From the NCBI RefSeq assembly GCF_014199435.1, contig NZ_JACIJP010000002.1, positions 722,001 through 786,000 of the forward strand: a DNA stretch of 64,000 bases. Direction: 5' to 3'. Shown one piece after another: positions 49,838 to 59,140 of the stretch. Below the pieces are notes generated by a model that made no database searches, was not told the origin of the DNA, and saw only the letters and a list, made by a program, of their open reading frames with translations. The translations under genes and the position numbers were made by a program. Every line of letters starts with the position of its first letter. The first letter of the stretch is position 1. Source of the stretch: Sphingobium subterraneum. GTDB lineage: Bacteria > Pseudomonadota > Alphaproteobacteria > Sphingomonadales > Sphingomonadaceae.

Positions 49838-51520
49838 ATGCAGGGTGGCAGCTTACACAGTCGGGCGGTGGGATTTGCCGCGAGCGCAGGCTGTGTCGCG
49901 TTCATTCTGGCGCTGTTCGCGACGCGTGCGGGTCAGGACGATATCGACCAGATCCATCTGGCACTCATCTTTGCGATCCTGTGCGGAATCTTCAGCTGGG
50001 CATCGGCGCAGCAGTCGATCGCCACCGTGGCGCGGACAGTCGATCATGCCACGGAGCGGTTGCTCCAGGCCGCGCATGGCGACCTCAACTCTCCAATTTC
50101 CGCACATATTCGTGCCCAATTGCCCGATCTGGGCGTGGCGATGGAAAGCCTGTTCAGCCAGGTGCGCACCAATATGGACAATGTCCAATTGCTCGCCATG
50201 TATGATCCGGTGACGGGCCTCGCCAACCGGGCCAGCTTCTGCCGTCAGGTCGAGCGGATGATGGTCGACGCCGAGGCGAACGGGCCATGCGCGATGTTCT
50301 TTATCGACCTCGACGGGTTCAAGGACGTCAACGACACATTGGGCCATGCTGCGGGCGACCAGATCCTAGCGCGCGTTGCCGGACGGCTGCGCGAGGTCGT
50401 GCTGGTGCAGGCTGCAGCGGGTCTCAGCGATGCCGTTCTGGGCCGTCTCGCGGGGGACGAATTTACCCTGTTCTTTTCCAACATGCCGCCGGAGACATCG
50501 GCAATGCGGGTCGCGCGCGCGATCCAGTTCGCATTGGGCGAACCGTTCGAGATCGCCGGGGTGCAGATCGACGTCGGCGCGTCCATCGGCGTCGCCTATT
50601 ATCCCGAGCATGGATCGACGCTCGCGACGCTCCTGCGCGCCGCGGATCAGGCGATGTACGAGGCGAAGGCCCGCGGACGCCGCCGGGTGGAGCTCTACAG
50701 CGACGATCTGGAACAGCGGATCGCGGGCAAGAGCGAGCTGGAGCGGGATCTGCGTCGCGCGATCAAGCGTGACGAGTTCCTGCTCGAATTCCAGCCACAG
50801 GTCGATTACGTCGCCGGACGGATCGTCGGGGCGGAAGCGTTGGTGCGCTGGGCGCATCCCGAACGCGCGCTGATGATGCCGGAGGGTTTCGTCGCGCTGG
50901 CCGAGGAAACCGGCCTGATCGTCGAGCTGGGCGAATGGATCATGAACCGGGTGTGCGAAACGGCGGCGCGTTGGGCCGCTGCCGGGATCGACCATCGGCT
51001 GTGCCTAAACCTGTCGGCGCGCGAGATTACCCATCCGGATTTCTTCCAGCGGTTCGACGCCGCCATGGCCCGCCACAACACACCTGCCAACATGCTGGAG
51101 CTGGAAATCGGCGAATCGCTGGCGATGCGCATGGACATTGGCCTGATCGAACAGCTCGAGCGGCTGCGCGCGCGGGGCATGAGCGTCGCCATCGACGATT
51201 TCGGCACCGGCTATTCGAACCTGTCGCGGCTCAAGGATCTCCCGGTGGACCGGGTCAAGATCGACCGCTCGCTGGTCCGCGATATCGTGATCTCACCTGA
51301 AGCGCGGACGATCTGTTCCTCGGTCGTCGCCCTGATCCAGGGACTGGGGCTGCAGGTCGTGATCGAGGGCGTCGAGAGCGAAGAGCAGATCGAGATGCTG
51401 CGGGTGGTCGGCTGTAATGTATTCCAGGGCTTTCACCTGTCCCGCCCGGTCGGTGAGACCCGCTATGTCGAACGGTTCGGACCGGAGGGCGACAACGGGG
51501 TCGAAGCGCAGAAGGCATAG
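49838..51520 (+). CDS. GGDEF-EAL cyclic-di-GMP protein
   Basis: A 560-residue signalling protein. Two hydrophobic segments (about 10-30 and 40-57) anchor it. The GGDEF domain (about 118-290) reads AGDEF at 205-209, so the first glycine is replaced. The EAL domain (about 300-550) has E333-A-L-V-R-W, NLSAREI, AIDDFGTGYSNLSRL and VIEGVESEEQ, the metal and catalytic residues of an active phosphodiesterase. It probably degrades c-di-GMP, with the GGDEF part active or GTP-sensing. Motility is a natural target, but no gene link is seen. Confidence 0.92.
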   Translation: MQGGSLHSRAVGFAASAGCVAFILALFATRAGQDDIDQIHLALIFAILCGIFSWASAQQSIATVARTVDHATERLLQAAHGDLNSPISAHIRAQLPDLGVAMESLFSQVRTNMDNVQLLAMYDPVTGLANRASFCRQVERMMVDAEANGPCAMFFIDLDGFKDVNDTLGHAAGDQILARVAGRLREVVLVQAAAGLSDAVLGRLAGDEFTLFFSNMPPETSAMRVARAIQFALGEPFEIAGVQIDVGASIGVAYYPEHGSTLATLLRAADQAMYEAKARGRRRVELYSDDLEQRIAGKSELERDLRRAIKRDEFLLEFQPQVDYVAGRIVGAEALVRWAHPERALMMPEGFVALAEETGLIVELGEWIMNRVCETAARWAAAGIDHRLCLNLSAREITHPDFFQRFDAAMARHNTPANMLELEIGESLAMRMDIGLIEQLERLRARGMSVAIDDFGTGYSNLSRLKDLPVDRVKIDRSLVRDIVISPEARTICSSVVALIQGLGLQVVIEGVESEEQIEMLRVVGCNVFQGFHLSRPVGETRYVERFGPEGDNGVEAQKA

Positions 51521-51544
51521 CTCTTCAGCATATGGCGCGGCGCT

Positions 51545-52696
51545 TCATCCGCGCGCTACCCGCTCCACGATCGCCGCGTAGATTTTGGTGAGTTGATGCA
51601 GATCGGCCACCGCCACCGCCTCATCCAGCTTGTGCATGGTGGCGTTGTTCAGGCCGAATTCCACCACCGGGCAGAGGCGCGAGAGGAAGCGTGCGTCGGA
51701 CGTGCCTCCCGTTGTCGAAAGTTCGGGCTCGATGCCGGTCACGTCGCGAATGGCACCGGCGACCAGCGCCGAGAAGGCGCCCGGCGATGTGAAGAAGGCC
51801 TCGCCGCTGATCTTCGCTTCGAGGGTGCCACCCCCTGCTTCGACCAGGGTACGGATACGCTGCGTCAGGGCTTCTCCCGTGTGTCTGTCGTTGAAGCGGA
51901 TCGAAATACGCGCCCTCGCTTCAGCGGGGATGACATTGGTCGCTTCATTGCCGACCGCGATGTCGGTGATCTCGATATTGCTGGGCTGGAACCATTCCGT
52001 CCCCTCGTCCAGCCGGATCGCGTCGATCGCGGAGAGGATGCGCAGCAGCCGCGGGATCGGATTGTCGGCAAGGTACGGATAGGCGACATGCCCCTGCGTC
52101 CCCGCCACGCTGATCCACATGTTGACCGATCCACGCCGCCCAATCTTCACCATGTCACCCAGACGATGAACCGACGTCGGCTCGCCCACGAGGCACAGAT
52201 CCGGCGAAAGGCCCGTTTCACGCATCCGCTCGATAATCGCGACGGTGCCGTGGACCGCCGCGCCTTCCTCGTCCCCGGTGATCAGCAGGCTGATCGTGCC
52301 GGGACAATCCGGGGTCTGGCTCAGCGCCGCAACGAAGCAGGCGATGCTGCCCTTCATGTCGACCGCACCCCGTCCGTAGAGCAGGTCGCCGCGCAGGTCC
52401 GGGGTGAACGGATCGCTCCCCCAGCCTTCGCCTGGCGGCACAACGTCCAGATGCCCGGCGAAGGCAAAATGCGGCCCTGGCCGGTTGCTGCGGGTCGCGA
52501 TGAGGTTTTCGACCGGGCCATCGGGTGCGCCGCCCGCTAGGAAGCGGTCGACCGCGAAGCCGAGCGGCACCAGCATCGCCTCCAGCGCGTCGAACACCGC
52601 ACCCGTCGCAGGTGTGACGGAAGGGCAGGCGATGAGGCGGGAGGCGAGTGCGACCGGATCGGCCAGCGTGTCGCGGGATATGTTGGACAGGCTCAT
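51545..52696 (-). CDS. dapE: succinyl-diaminopimelate desuccinylase
   Basis: A zinc hydrolase of the lysine/diaminopimelate pathway, 383 residues. FAGHLDVVPPGEGW has the first metal His/Asp, YGRGAVDMKGSIACFVAAL the bridging Asp, and ITGDEEGAAVHGT the catalytic Glu pair; LVGEPTS follows. The C-terminal half has TGGTSDARF and the last His in NNATMHKLDE. The start at 52696 gives the standard length. It is divergent from the cupin gene. Confidence 0.95.
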   Translation of the reverse strand: MSLSNISRDTLADPVALASRLIACPSVTPATGAVFDALEAMLVPLGFAVDRFLAGGAPDGPVENLIATRSNRPGPHFAFAGHLDVVPPGEGWGSDPFTPDLRGDLLYGRGAVDMKGSIACFVAALSQTPDCPGTISLLITGDEEGAAVHGTVAIIERMRETGLSPDLCLVGEPTSVHRLGDMVKIGRRGSVNMWISVAGTQGHVAYPYLADNPIPRLLRILSAIDAIRLDEGTEWFQPSNIEITDIAVGNEATNVIPAEARARISIRFNDRHTGEALTQRIRTLVEAGGGTLEAKISGEAFFTSPGAFSALVAGAIRDVTGIEPELSTTGGTSDARFLSRLCPVVEFGLNNATMHKLDEAVAVADLHQLTKIYAAIVERVARG

Positions 52697-52768
52697 GACG
52701 GTGCGATAGCGAAAGGTGCGACTCTTTGCCAGAGAGAGACATCGCGCAAGAGACCGACCGGGAACCCC

Positions 52769-53221
52769 ATGCCGAAAATCGACCTGTCCGCCATTCCCCA
52801 GACCAATACCACCGGCTATCCGGCGCCGTATGCGCAGACGGTCGCTGGCCGACATGTGCGTCGGCTGGCAAGCGCGACGGGATTGAGTGACTTCGGGGTG
52901 AGTCAGGTCGTCCTGAAACCCGGCGCATGGTCGAGCCAGCGGCACTGGCATGAGGGCGAGGACGAATTTCTGGTTCTCGTTGCGGGCGCGGCGGTGCTGG
53001 TCGACGATGGCGGACGCATGCCCCTCGTTCCCGGCGATTGCGCGGCCTTCCCCAAAGGCGATGGCAACGGTCATCATGTCGTCAACGAAAGTGACGGCGA
53101 CGCGGTTTTCGTGGTGGTCGGCGCGATCACCAATGGCACCGCGCATTACCCGGACATCAACATGATTTATGACGGTGGGACGGGCCGATATCTACGCGGT
53201 GACAGGACGGAGTCTGCATGA
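52769..53221 (+). CDS. cupin-domain protein
   Basis: A 150-residue small beta-barrel with the cupin motif HWHEGEDEFLVLVAGAAVLVDDGG (metal His, His, Glu) and the second motif region GDGNGHHVVNES. Substrate and reaction unknown. It overlaps no gene; the cyclopropane-synthase-like gene starts 25 bases downstream. Confidence 0.85.
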   Translation: MPKIDLSAIPQTNTTGYPAPYAQTVAGRHVRRLASATGLSDFGVSQVVLKPGAWSSQRHWHEGEDEFLVLVAGAAVLVDDGGRMPLVPGDCAAFPKGDGNGHHVVNESDGDAVFVVVGAITNGTAHYPDINMIYDGGTGRYLRGDRTESA

Positions 53222-53246
53222 TGGCGGCCGCCGGGACGCTGACCCT

Positions 53247-54515
53247 ATGAACGCGATCGGTCCTGAGCAGGGGCCCCGGCGCGGCGGCCATCTGGTGCGT
53301 GCGGGGCGCTATGTGCCGACGGGCGGCGTGTGGTTGGGACGGCTGTTCGCACCTCTGGGTCAGCGCGTGCTCGACCGGATCGACAGGGGGCTGGACCGCG
53401 GCAGCCTGGAGGCGTGGTTGCCCGACGGGTCGACGCGCCTGCTTGGCGGGCGGGCACCGGGGCCGGAATGCGTGGTCCATCTGCGCCAATGGCGGGCGCT
53501 CGCGCGGTTGGCGTTGTCCGGATCGGTCGGCTGGTTCCGCGCGTGGGATGCGGGCGAGTGGGACAGCCCCGACCCCGTGCCGCTCTTTGCGCTGTTCATG
53601 GCCAATGCGCGCACGCTGGGCGGCGTGGCGCGTGCGCGCGGGCCGCTGCGCTGGCTGGCGCATGGGGTGCATAAGCTGCGCGCCAACAGCCGCCGCCGCA
53701 GCCGTCAGAACATCGCGTTTCATTACGATCTCGGGAATGATTTCTACGCTCTGTGGCTCGATGCAGGCATGAACTATTCGAGTGCACTGTTCGATGGTGG
53801 AGCGGAGAATCTGGAAGCCGCGCAGATTGCGAAAATTGACGCGGCGCTCGACCGGCTGGACCTTGCCGATGGACAGCGATTGCTGGAAATCGGTTGCGGC
53901 TGGGGCGGGCTGGCGGAACGGGCGCTTGAGCGGGCGGCGATCCGTTATTATGGGCTTACTTTGTCGGCCGAGCAGCAGGCTTACGCGCAGCAACGGCTGG
54001 ATGCCGCGCGCGCCCAGGTGCACCTTACCGACTATCGCGACGCCGAGGGAGAATATGACGCCATCGCCAGCATCGAGATGGTCGAAGCAGTTGGCCAGGA
54101 ATATTGGCCGGACTATAGCGCGGCTATCCACCGCCTGCTCAAGCCCGGCGGCAAGGCGGTGGTGCAATATATCGCGATCGACGACGCGATTTTCGAACGG
54201 TACGCCGCAAGCGCCGACTTCATCCAGACTTATGTCTTCCCCGGCGGCATGCTGATTTCCGAAAGCCGCTTTCGCGCGACTGCGGAGCGCGCCGGGTTGG
54301 AATGGGGTGACGTGCGCGCATTCGGGCAGGATTATGCCCGCACCTTGCGCATCTGGCGCGAACGGTTCGACGCCGCGATCGAGGATGGACGCTTGCCCCC
54401 CGCGTTCGACGCGGCGTTTGTGCGGTTGTGGCGCTATTATCTGATGTATTGCGAGGGCGGCTTTGCGGGCGGCGGCATCTGGGTCGCGCAGGTTACGCTG
54501 GCGCGGCCATCCTGA
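53247..54515 (+). CDS. cfa: cyclopropane-fatty-acyl-phospholipid synthase family methyltransferase
   Basis: A 422-residue SAM enzyme. Residues about 150-420 match CFA synthases: QNIAFHYDLGNDFYALWLDAGMNYSSALF, LLEIGCGWGGLAERAL (SAM site), GLTLSAEQQAYAQ, and IASIEMVEAVGQEYWPDYSAAIHRLLKPGGKAVVQYI. It would add a methylene bridge to unsaturated phospholipid chains or a related methyl group. The ATG at 53247 is favoured; a longer start at 53169 would overlap the cupin gene by about 50 bases. Confidence 0.9.
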   Translation: MNAIGPEQGPRRGGHLVRAGRYVPTGGVWLGRLFAPLGQRVLDRIDRGLDRGSLEAWLPDGSTRLLGGRAPGPECVVHLRQWRALARLALSGSVGWFRAWDAGEWDSPDPVPLFALFMANARTLGGVARARGPLRWLAHGVHKLRANSRRRSRQNIAFHYDLGNDFYALWLDAGMNYSSALFDGGAENLEAAQIAKIDAALDRLDLADGQRLLEIGCGWGGLAERALERAAIRYYGLTLSAEQQAYAQQRLDAARAQVHLTDYRDAEGEYDAIASIEMVEAVGQEYWPDYSAAIHRLLKPGGKAVVQYIAIDDAIFERYAASADFIQTYVFPGGMLISESRFRATAERAGLEWGDVRAFGQDYARTLRIWRERFDAAIEDGRLPPAFDAAFVRLWRYYLMYCEGGFAGGGIWVAQVTLARPS

Positions 54516-54523
54516 CACAGCAA

Positions 54524-55696
54524 ATGCCTTCTTACGATGTAATCATCCTCGGTGCGGGCGGTGCCGGGCTGATGTGCGCTGCCATAGCGGGGCAGCGGGG
54601 ACGCCGCGTGCTGGTCATCGACCACAGCGAGGAGCCGGGGCGGAAGATTGTGATATCTGGCGGCGGGCGGTGCAACTTCACCAATCTGCACACGGCGCCC
54701 GACCGCTATCTCTCGGCCAACCGGCATTTCATGAAATCGGCGCTGGGCCGCTACACCCCGCAGGATTTCATCGCTTTGGTCGATCGCCACGGCATTGCCT
54801 GGCATGAAAAGACGCTCGGGCAGTTGTTCTGCGACGGGTCGGCGCGGCAGATCGTCACGATGCTCACGGACGAATGCGCCGCGGGCGGCGTGGACTTCGC
54901 GCTTGGTCAACCGGTCGGCGATGTGCGGCACGGGGACGGACGGTTCACTGTGACCGTCGGTGCGGCGGAGGTTCGCGCGCCGCGACTGGTGATTGCGACC
55001 GGCGGGCCGTCGATCCCGAAGCTGGGCGCGAGCGACTTCGCCTATCGGCTGGCGCGGCAGTTCGGCATGAAGGTGGTCGAGCCGCGCCCGGCGCTGGTGC
55101 CGCTGACGCTGGGCGGGGACGACGTGCTGTTTCGCGAACTGTCCGGCGTGTCCGCGCCGGTTGTGGCGACATGCAACAAGGCAATGTTTGCGGAGAACGC
55201 GCTGTTCACGCATCGCGGCCTTTCCGGCCCGGCCATTCTTCAGGTGTCGAGCTACTGGCGTAACGGAGATCCGGTGGAGATCGACTTTCTTCCCGGGCCG
55301 GAGCGCGATGTTCTCCTGTCCGCCAAGCGCGAGCGGCCCCGCGCTACCGGGCGGCAGGCGCTGGGCGCGAAACTGCCCGCGCGGCTGGCCGACGTGCTGG
55401 CCGATCGACTCGGCATAGCGGGGGAACTGGGCGCGACCACCGACCGGCTGTTGGCGCGTGCCGACGAGACACTGCGCCGCTGGCGCTTCGTGCCCAACGG
55501 GTCGGAAGGTTTTGCCAAGGCGGAAGTGACAGTGGGCGGCGTGAGCACGGCGGACCTGTCGTCGCAAACGCTGGAGTCACGGACCGTACCGGGCCTCCAC
55601 GTCATCGGCGAGGCGGTGGATGTGACCGGATGGCTCGGCGGTTATAATTTCCAGTGGGCCTGGGCCAGCGGATGGGCGGCGGGCATGGCGTTGTGA
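54524..55696 (+). CDS. NAD(P)/FAD-dependent oxidoreductase (YhiN/HI0933 family)
   Basis: A 390-residue flavoprotein. It begins with the dinucleotide-binding VIILGAGGAGLMCAAIAGQRGRRVLVID, followed by GRKIVISGGGRCNFTN, typical of the HI0933/YhiN family. VIATGGPSIPKLGASDFAYRLARQFG and the C-terminal GLHVIGEAVDVTGWLGGYNFQWAWASG complete the pattern. The physiological substrate is unknown. The start at 54524 lies 8 bases after the previous gene. Confidence 0.9.
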   Translation: MPSYDVIILGAGGAGLMCAAIAGQRGRRVLVIDHSEEPGRKIVISGGGRCNFTNLHTAPDRYLSANRHFMKSALGRYTPQDFIALVDRHGIAWHEKTLGQLFCDGSARQIVTMLTDECAAGGVDFALGQPVGDVRHGDGRFTVTVGAAEVRAPRLVIATGGPSIPKLGASDFAYRLARQFGMKVVEPRPALVPLTLGGDDVLFRELSGVSAPVVATCNKAMFAENALFTHRGLSGPAILQVSSYWRNGDPVEIDFLPGPERDVLLSAKRERPRATGRQALGAKLPARLADVLADRLGIAGELGATTDRLLARADETLRRWRFVPNGSEGFAKAEVTVGGVSTADLSSQTLESRTVPGLHVIGEAVDVTGWLGGYNFQWAWASGWAAGMAL

Positions 55697-55709
55697 GCGG
55701 CCCGGTTAT

Positions 55710-55786
55710 CCGTTCGGGCTGAGCTTGGCGAAGCCCAGTACGTCTTTTGAAGAAAAGCGGCCCTTCGACAGGCTCAGGGCGAACGG
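55710..55786. repeat. REP-like inverted repeat pair (left of the SDR gene)
   Basis: CCGTTCGGGCTGAGCTTGGCGAAG (55710-55733) and CCTTCGACAGGCTCAGGGCGAACGG (55762-55786) are inverted copies of one unit, 28 bases apart. It lies between two convergent genes and can form a long hairpin, so it may also end transcription. The unit resembles a repeat I recall as frequent between sphingomonad genes. Confidence 0.75.
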
Positions 55787-55797
55787 ACCCGGGGTGG

Positions 55798-56511
55798 TCA
55801 ACCCACCCGCGTAAAGCTGCCGTTCGGGGCGTCGCCCGTCACCAGCGAGAGCAGGGCGTCCGCGACAGCTTCGGGGGTCTTGAGCGTGGCCGGATCCTCT
55901 CCCGGAAAAGCGCGCGCGCGCATCGCGGTGCGGGTTGCGCCGGGATCGAGGATGTGCGCGCGGATGGCCGAGACGTTCTTTACTTCCTCGCCATAGCTCA
56001 GCACGAGGTTCTCGAGCGCAGCCTTGCTGGCGCCGTAAGCCCCCCAATAGGGCCGGGGCTTGCGGGCAACGCTGCTTGTCACTCCCACGACATGGGCACC
56101 CTCGCTGGCGCGCAGCATCGTGTCGAACGCGGCGATCAGCGCCTGCTGCGCGACGACGTTGAGGGTCATAACGCGGGCAAATTCCTTGGCGTCGATGGCG
56201 GGCACCGAAGCAAGGCTGCCGAGGCTGGCGGCGTTGAGCACCAGAATGTCGAGCGCCTGCCAACGCCCGCCAATGGCGCTAGCCAGCCGGCCGACGCTTT
56301 CCCCGTCGATGAGGTCGAGCGGGGCGATCGTTGCGCTGCCTCCTGCGGCATGGATCTGCTCCTCCACCTCTTCCAGGCCCCCGCTGGTGCGTGCGGTGAT
56401 GATGACATGCGCGCCCGCTGCGGCCAGCGCCTTGGCCGTGGCCGCGCCGATCCCCCGGCTGGCGCCGGTGACGAGGGCGAGTTTTCCGGAGAGGGGCTGT
56501 CGTTCTGTCAT
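55798..56511 (-). CDS. SDR family oxidoreductase
   Basis: A 237-residue classical short-chain dehydrogenase/reductase. LALVTGASRGIGAATAKAL binds NAD(P), LVLNAAS is the NAG-type motif (AAS here), and the active site is SSVARKPRPYWGAYGASKAAL with Ser, Tyr and Lys (Y-x3-K). The substrate is unknown. The ATG at 56511 is used; a TTG sits just before it. It lies between two REP-like elements, and purF is upstream on the same strand. Confidence 0.92.
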   Translation of the reverse strand: MTERQPLSGKLALVTGASRGIGAATAKALAAAGAHVIITARTSGGLEEVEEQIHAAGGSATIAPLDLIDGESVGRLASAIGGRWQALDILVLNAASLGSLASVPAIDAKEFARVMTLNVVAQQALIAAFDTMLRASEGAHVVGVTSSVARKPRPYWGAYGASKAALENLVLSYGEEVKNVSAIRAHILDPGATRTAMRARAFPGEDPATLKTPEAVADALLSLVTGDAPNGSFTRVG

Positions 56512-56518
56512 CAATAAT

Positions 56519-56591
56519 CCGTTCGCCCTGAGCCTGTCGAAGGGCCGTCTTTAGAAACAGGACAGGCCTTCGACAAGCTCAGCCCGAACGG
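56519..56591. repeat. REP-like inverted repeat pair (right of the SDR gene)
   Basis: CCGTTCGCCCTGAGCCTGTCGAAGG (56519-56543) and CCTTCGACAAGCTCAGCCCGAACGG (56567-56591) are inverted copies, 23 bases apart. The first arm is the exact 25-base reverse complement of the arm at 55762-55786, so the SDR gene is bracketed by a perfect inverted repeat. It lies between the purF stop and the SDR start. Confidence 0.8.
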
Positions 56592-56599
56592 AAATGCAA

Positions 56600-58069
56600 T
56601 TATACGACCCGCTCGGACAGCAACTCCAGCTGGTCGCGCACTTCCGCCTCGTCCTGGTCGGTGAGGCTGGTGGGATAATCGCCGGTAAAGCAGGCGTCGC
56701 AATATTGCGGACGGATGTCGGCGCGTTTCACTTCGCCCAACGCCTTGTAAAGGCCGTCAATGGAGAGAAACGCCAAGCTGTCCGCGTGGATGAACTCACG
56801 CATGCCGCTGACATTATGCTTGGCGGCAAGCAAGCCCGAACGTTCGGGCGTATCGACCCCGTAGAAGCAGCTGTGCCGGGTCGGCGGGCTGGCGATGCGC
56901 ATATGCACTTCGGTTGCCCCTGCCTCGCGCATCATCTGCACGATCTTGAGTGAGGTGGTGCCGCGCACGATGCTGTCGTCGATCAGGACGATCCGCTTGC
57001 CTGCGATGAGCGCGCGATTGGCGTTATGCTTCAATTTGACGCCGAGGTGGCGGACCTTGTCGCCCGGCTGGATAAAGGTGCGGCCGATATAATGTGAGCG
57101 GATAATACCCAGTTCGAAGGGGATGCCCGATTCCTGCGCATAGCCGATCGCGGCGGGCACGCCGCTGTCGGGCACGGGGATGACATAATCGGCGTCGACC
57201 GGATTTTCGAGCGCGAGCTGCGCGCCGATCGCCTTGCGGACGGAATAGACGCTGCTGCCGTCGACAATCGAATCGGGGCGGGAGAAATAGACATGCTCGA
57301 AGATGCAGGGGCGCGGGGCGACATCGCCGAACGGACGATGGGTGCGTATGTCTTCAACGGTTGCGCCGTGCGGCACGATCACCAGCTCGCCGGGATCGAT
57401 CGACCGGATATACTCCGCGCCGACCACGTCGAAGGCGACGGTTTCCGACGCGAAGATCACCGCGTCGCCCAGGCGACCCATGACCAGCGGGCGGATGCCG
57501 AGCGGATCGCGGCAGGCGATCATCCCTTCCGGCGTCATGCAGATGAGGGAATAGGCCCCCTCCACCTGCTTGAGCGCGTCGATGAAGCGATCGAGCAGCG
57601 TGCGATAGTTGGATGTCGCAACGAGGTGGATGATGACTTCCGTATCGGATGTCGACTGGAAGATCGAGCCACGCCGCACCAGGTCCCGCCGCAACTTCAT
57701 GGCGTTGGAGATGTTGCCGTTGTGGGAGATCGCAAAGCCGCCGGACGACAATTCCGCATAGAGCGGCTGGACGTTGCGCAGCGAGGTTTCGCCGGTCGTC
57801 GAATAGCGGACATGGCCACAGGCGGACCGGCCAGCGAGCGCACGGATCACCTCGTCGCGGTCAAAATTTCCTGCGACATGGCCCATGGCGCGGTGGGTGT
57901 AGAAGTCATGCCCATCCCAGCTGGTGATGCCTGCGGCTTCCTGGCCGCGGTGCTGGAGCGCGTGAAGCCCCAGAGCGACCATGGCGGCGGCCGTATCGAC
58001 CCCCGCCACACCGAAAATGCCGCATTCTTCGCGCAGCTTGTCATCGTCGAAAGGATGGGTGGTAAGCAT
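56600..58069 (-). CDS. purF: amidophosphoribosyltransferase
   Basis: The first committed enzyme of purine synthesis, 489 residues. A 15-residue propeptide precedes the catalytic Cys (REEC-GIFGV), which is exposed on maturation. The glutaminase half has [12 protein letters not shown] and GHVRYSTTG. The PRPP site is [14 protein letters not shown]. Cysteines in SCFYGVDTP and [11 protein letters not shown] match the B. subtilis-type enzyme with a [4Fe-4S] cluster. The start at 58069 is chosen for the propeptide length. Confidence 0.96.
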   Translation of the reverse strand: MLTTHPFDDDKLREECGIFGVAGVDTAAAMVALGLHALQHRGQEAAGITSWDGHDFYTHRAMGHVAGNFDRDEVIRALAGRSACGHVRYSTTGETSLRNVQPLYAELSSGGFAISHNGNISNAMKLRRDLVRRGSIFQSTSDTEVIIHLVATSNYRTLLDRFIDALKQVEGAYSLICMTPEGMIACRDPLGIRPLVMGRLGDAVIFASETVAFDVVGAEYIRSIDPGELVIVPHGATVEDIRTHRPFGDVAPRPCIFEHVYFSRPDSIVDGSSVYSVRKAIGAQLALENPVDADYVIPVPDSGVPAAIGYAQESGIPFELGIIRSHYIGRTFIQPGDKVRHLGVKLKHNANRALIAGKRIVLIDDSIVRGTTSLKIVQMMREAGATEVHMRIASPPTRHSCFYGVDTPERSGLLAAKHNVSGMREFIHADSLAFLSIDGLYKALGEVKRADIRPQYCDACFTGDYPTSLTDQDEAEVRDQLELLSERVV

Positions 58070-58190
58070 ATCTGTGTCGGGTCCACTGCACTGCAACGAG
58101 GGTGCCGGGTCGGCTGCTGACCGGGCATATAGGCGCTTGGGTCCGGTTTGTCGCCCCCCGTTTGTTGCGGGGGTGTGACAAATTCGGATG

Positions 58191-58210
58191 GAGGGACAAA
58201 AGCGTCCCTC
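58191..58210. repeat. hairpin between purF and ccmC
   Basis: GAGGGAC and GTCCCTC, a perfect 7-bp stem with a 6-base loop. It lies 43 bases upstream of ccmC and 121 upstream of purF. Just left of it, CCCCCG-TTTGTTG-CGGGGG can form a second small stem. Role unknown; a leader structure of the ccm operon is possible. Confidence 0.35.
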
Positions 58211-58253
58211 AATCCACTGGCATCGGCCCTAAAGTCGTCCTAAAGAGGCCGCG

Positions 58254-59006
58254 ATGCATATCTTCGCCAATCCCGCGCGGTTCCTGTCGATTGCCCGTCC
58301 GGCAACGCCGTGGCTGTTCTGGACCGGACTTGTGGTGTTGCTGGCAGGCTGTGCGTGCGGGCTTTTCCTGACTCCAGCCGATTATCTGCAGGGTGATTCG
58401 GTGCGCATCCTCTATGTGCATGTGCCCGCCGCGTGGCTGGGCATGGGCGGGTGGAGCGGCATCGCCATCGCCGCGATCATGCAGATGGTATGGCGGCATC
58501 CGCTGGCGGCCATAGCGGGCCGCGCCATCGCGGTGCCGGGTGCGCTGTTCACCGCCATCTGTCTTGCTTCGGGATCGATCTGGGGCCGTCCGACCTGGGG
58601 AACCTGGTGGGAATGGGACGGGCGGATGACATCGATGCTGGTCCTGCTGTTCCTCTATATCGGCTACATCGCGCTGGCGCGGGCGAGTGCGGCCAGTGGG
58701 CAAAGCGGGGGCGTCAGCCGGGTGACAGCGATTTTCGCTCTGGTCGGCGCGGTCAACCTGCCGATTATCAACCGGTCCGTGGTGTGGTGGAACAGCCTGC
58801 ATCAGGGGCCTAGTATCACGATGCGCGGGTCGACCATCGACATGGCGATCCTCTGGCCACTTGGCCTGACGCTGCTGGGTTTTACCTTCTGGTTCGCGGC
58901 AATCGTGCTGATGCGGATGCGTGCCATTCTGGCGGAGACGAAGGTGGAGGCGCGGATGCAGCGCATGGCGCGGGACGCCGCGGTAGGGGAGCGGGTGCCG
59001 GCATGA
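58254..59006 (+). CDS. ccmC: heme exporter protein CcmC
   Basis: An inner-membrane protein of cytochrome c maturation system I, 250 residues with six helices. The tryptophan-rich heme-handling motif is WGTWWEWDGRMTSMLVL, flanked by histidines in LYVHVPAAW and SLHQGPSI. It loads heme onto CcmE. It is first in ccmCDEFGHI; ccmA and ccmB are not adjacent upstream. Confidence 0.96.
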   Translation: MHIFANPARFLSIARPATPWLFWTGLVVLLAGCACGLFLTPADYLQGDSVRILYVHVPAAWLGMGGWSGIAIAAIMQMVWRHPLAAIAGRAIAVPGALFTAICLASGSIWGRPTWGTWWEWDGRMTSMLVLLFLYIGYIALARASAASGQSGGVSRVTAIFALVGAVNLPIINRSVVWWNSLHQGPSITMRGSTIDMAILWPLGLTLLGFTFWFAAIVLMRMRAILAETKVEARMQRMARDAAVGERVPA

Positions 59007-59134
59007 ACCACTGGCCGTTCATCATTGCCGCTTATGGCGTGACGATCGCCGGGGTGCTGGGCCTTTCGGTCGTGAGCTGGCGCGCGATGCGGTCCGCTGA
59101 GGCGCGCGCCGATGCGATGAAGCGGGACCGCTGA
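59003..59134 (+). CDS. ccmD: heme exporter protein CcmD
   Basis: A 43-residue protein with one membrane helix: NHWPFIIAAYGVTIAGVLGLS, followed by a basic tail (RSAEARADAMKRDR). It helps release holo-CcmE from CcmC. The ATG overlaps the ccmC stop (ATGA). Recognised from size, WPFIxAAYGV start and its place between ccmC and ccmE. Confidence 0.85.
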   Translation: MNHWPFIIAAYGVTIAGVLGLSVVSWRAMRSAEARADAMKRDR

Positions 59135-59140
59135 GACGCC

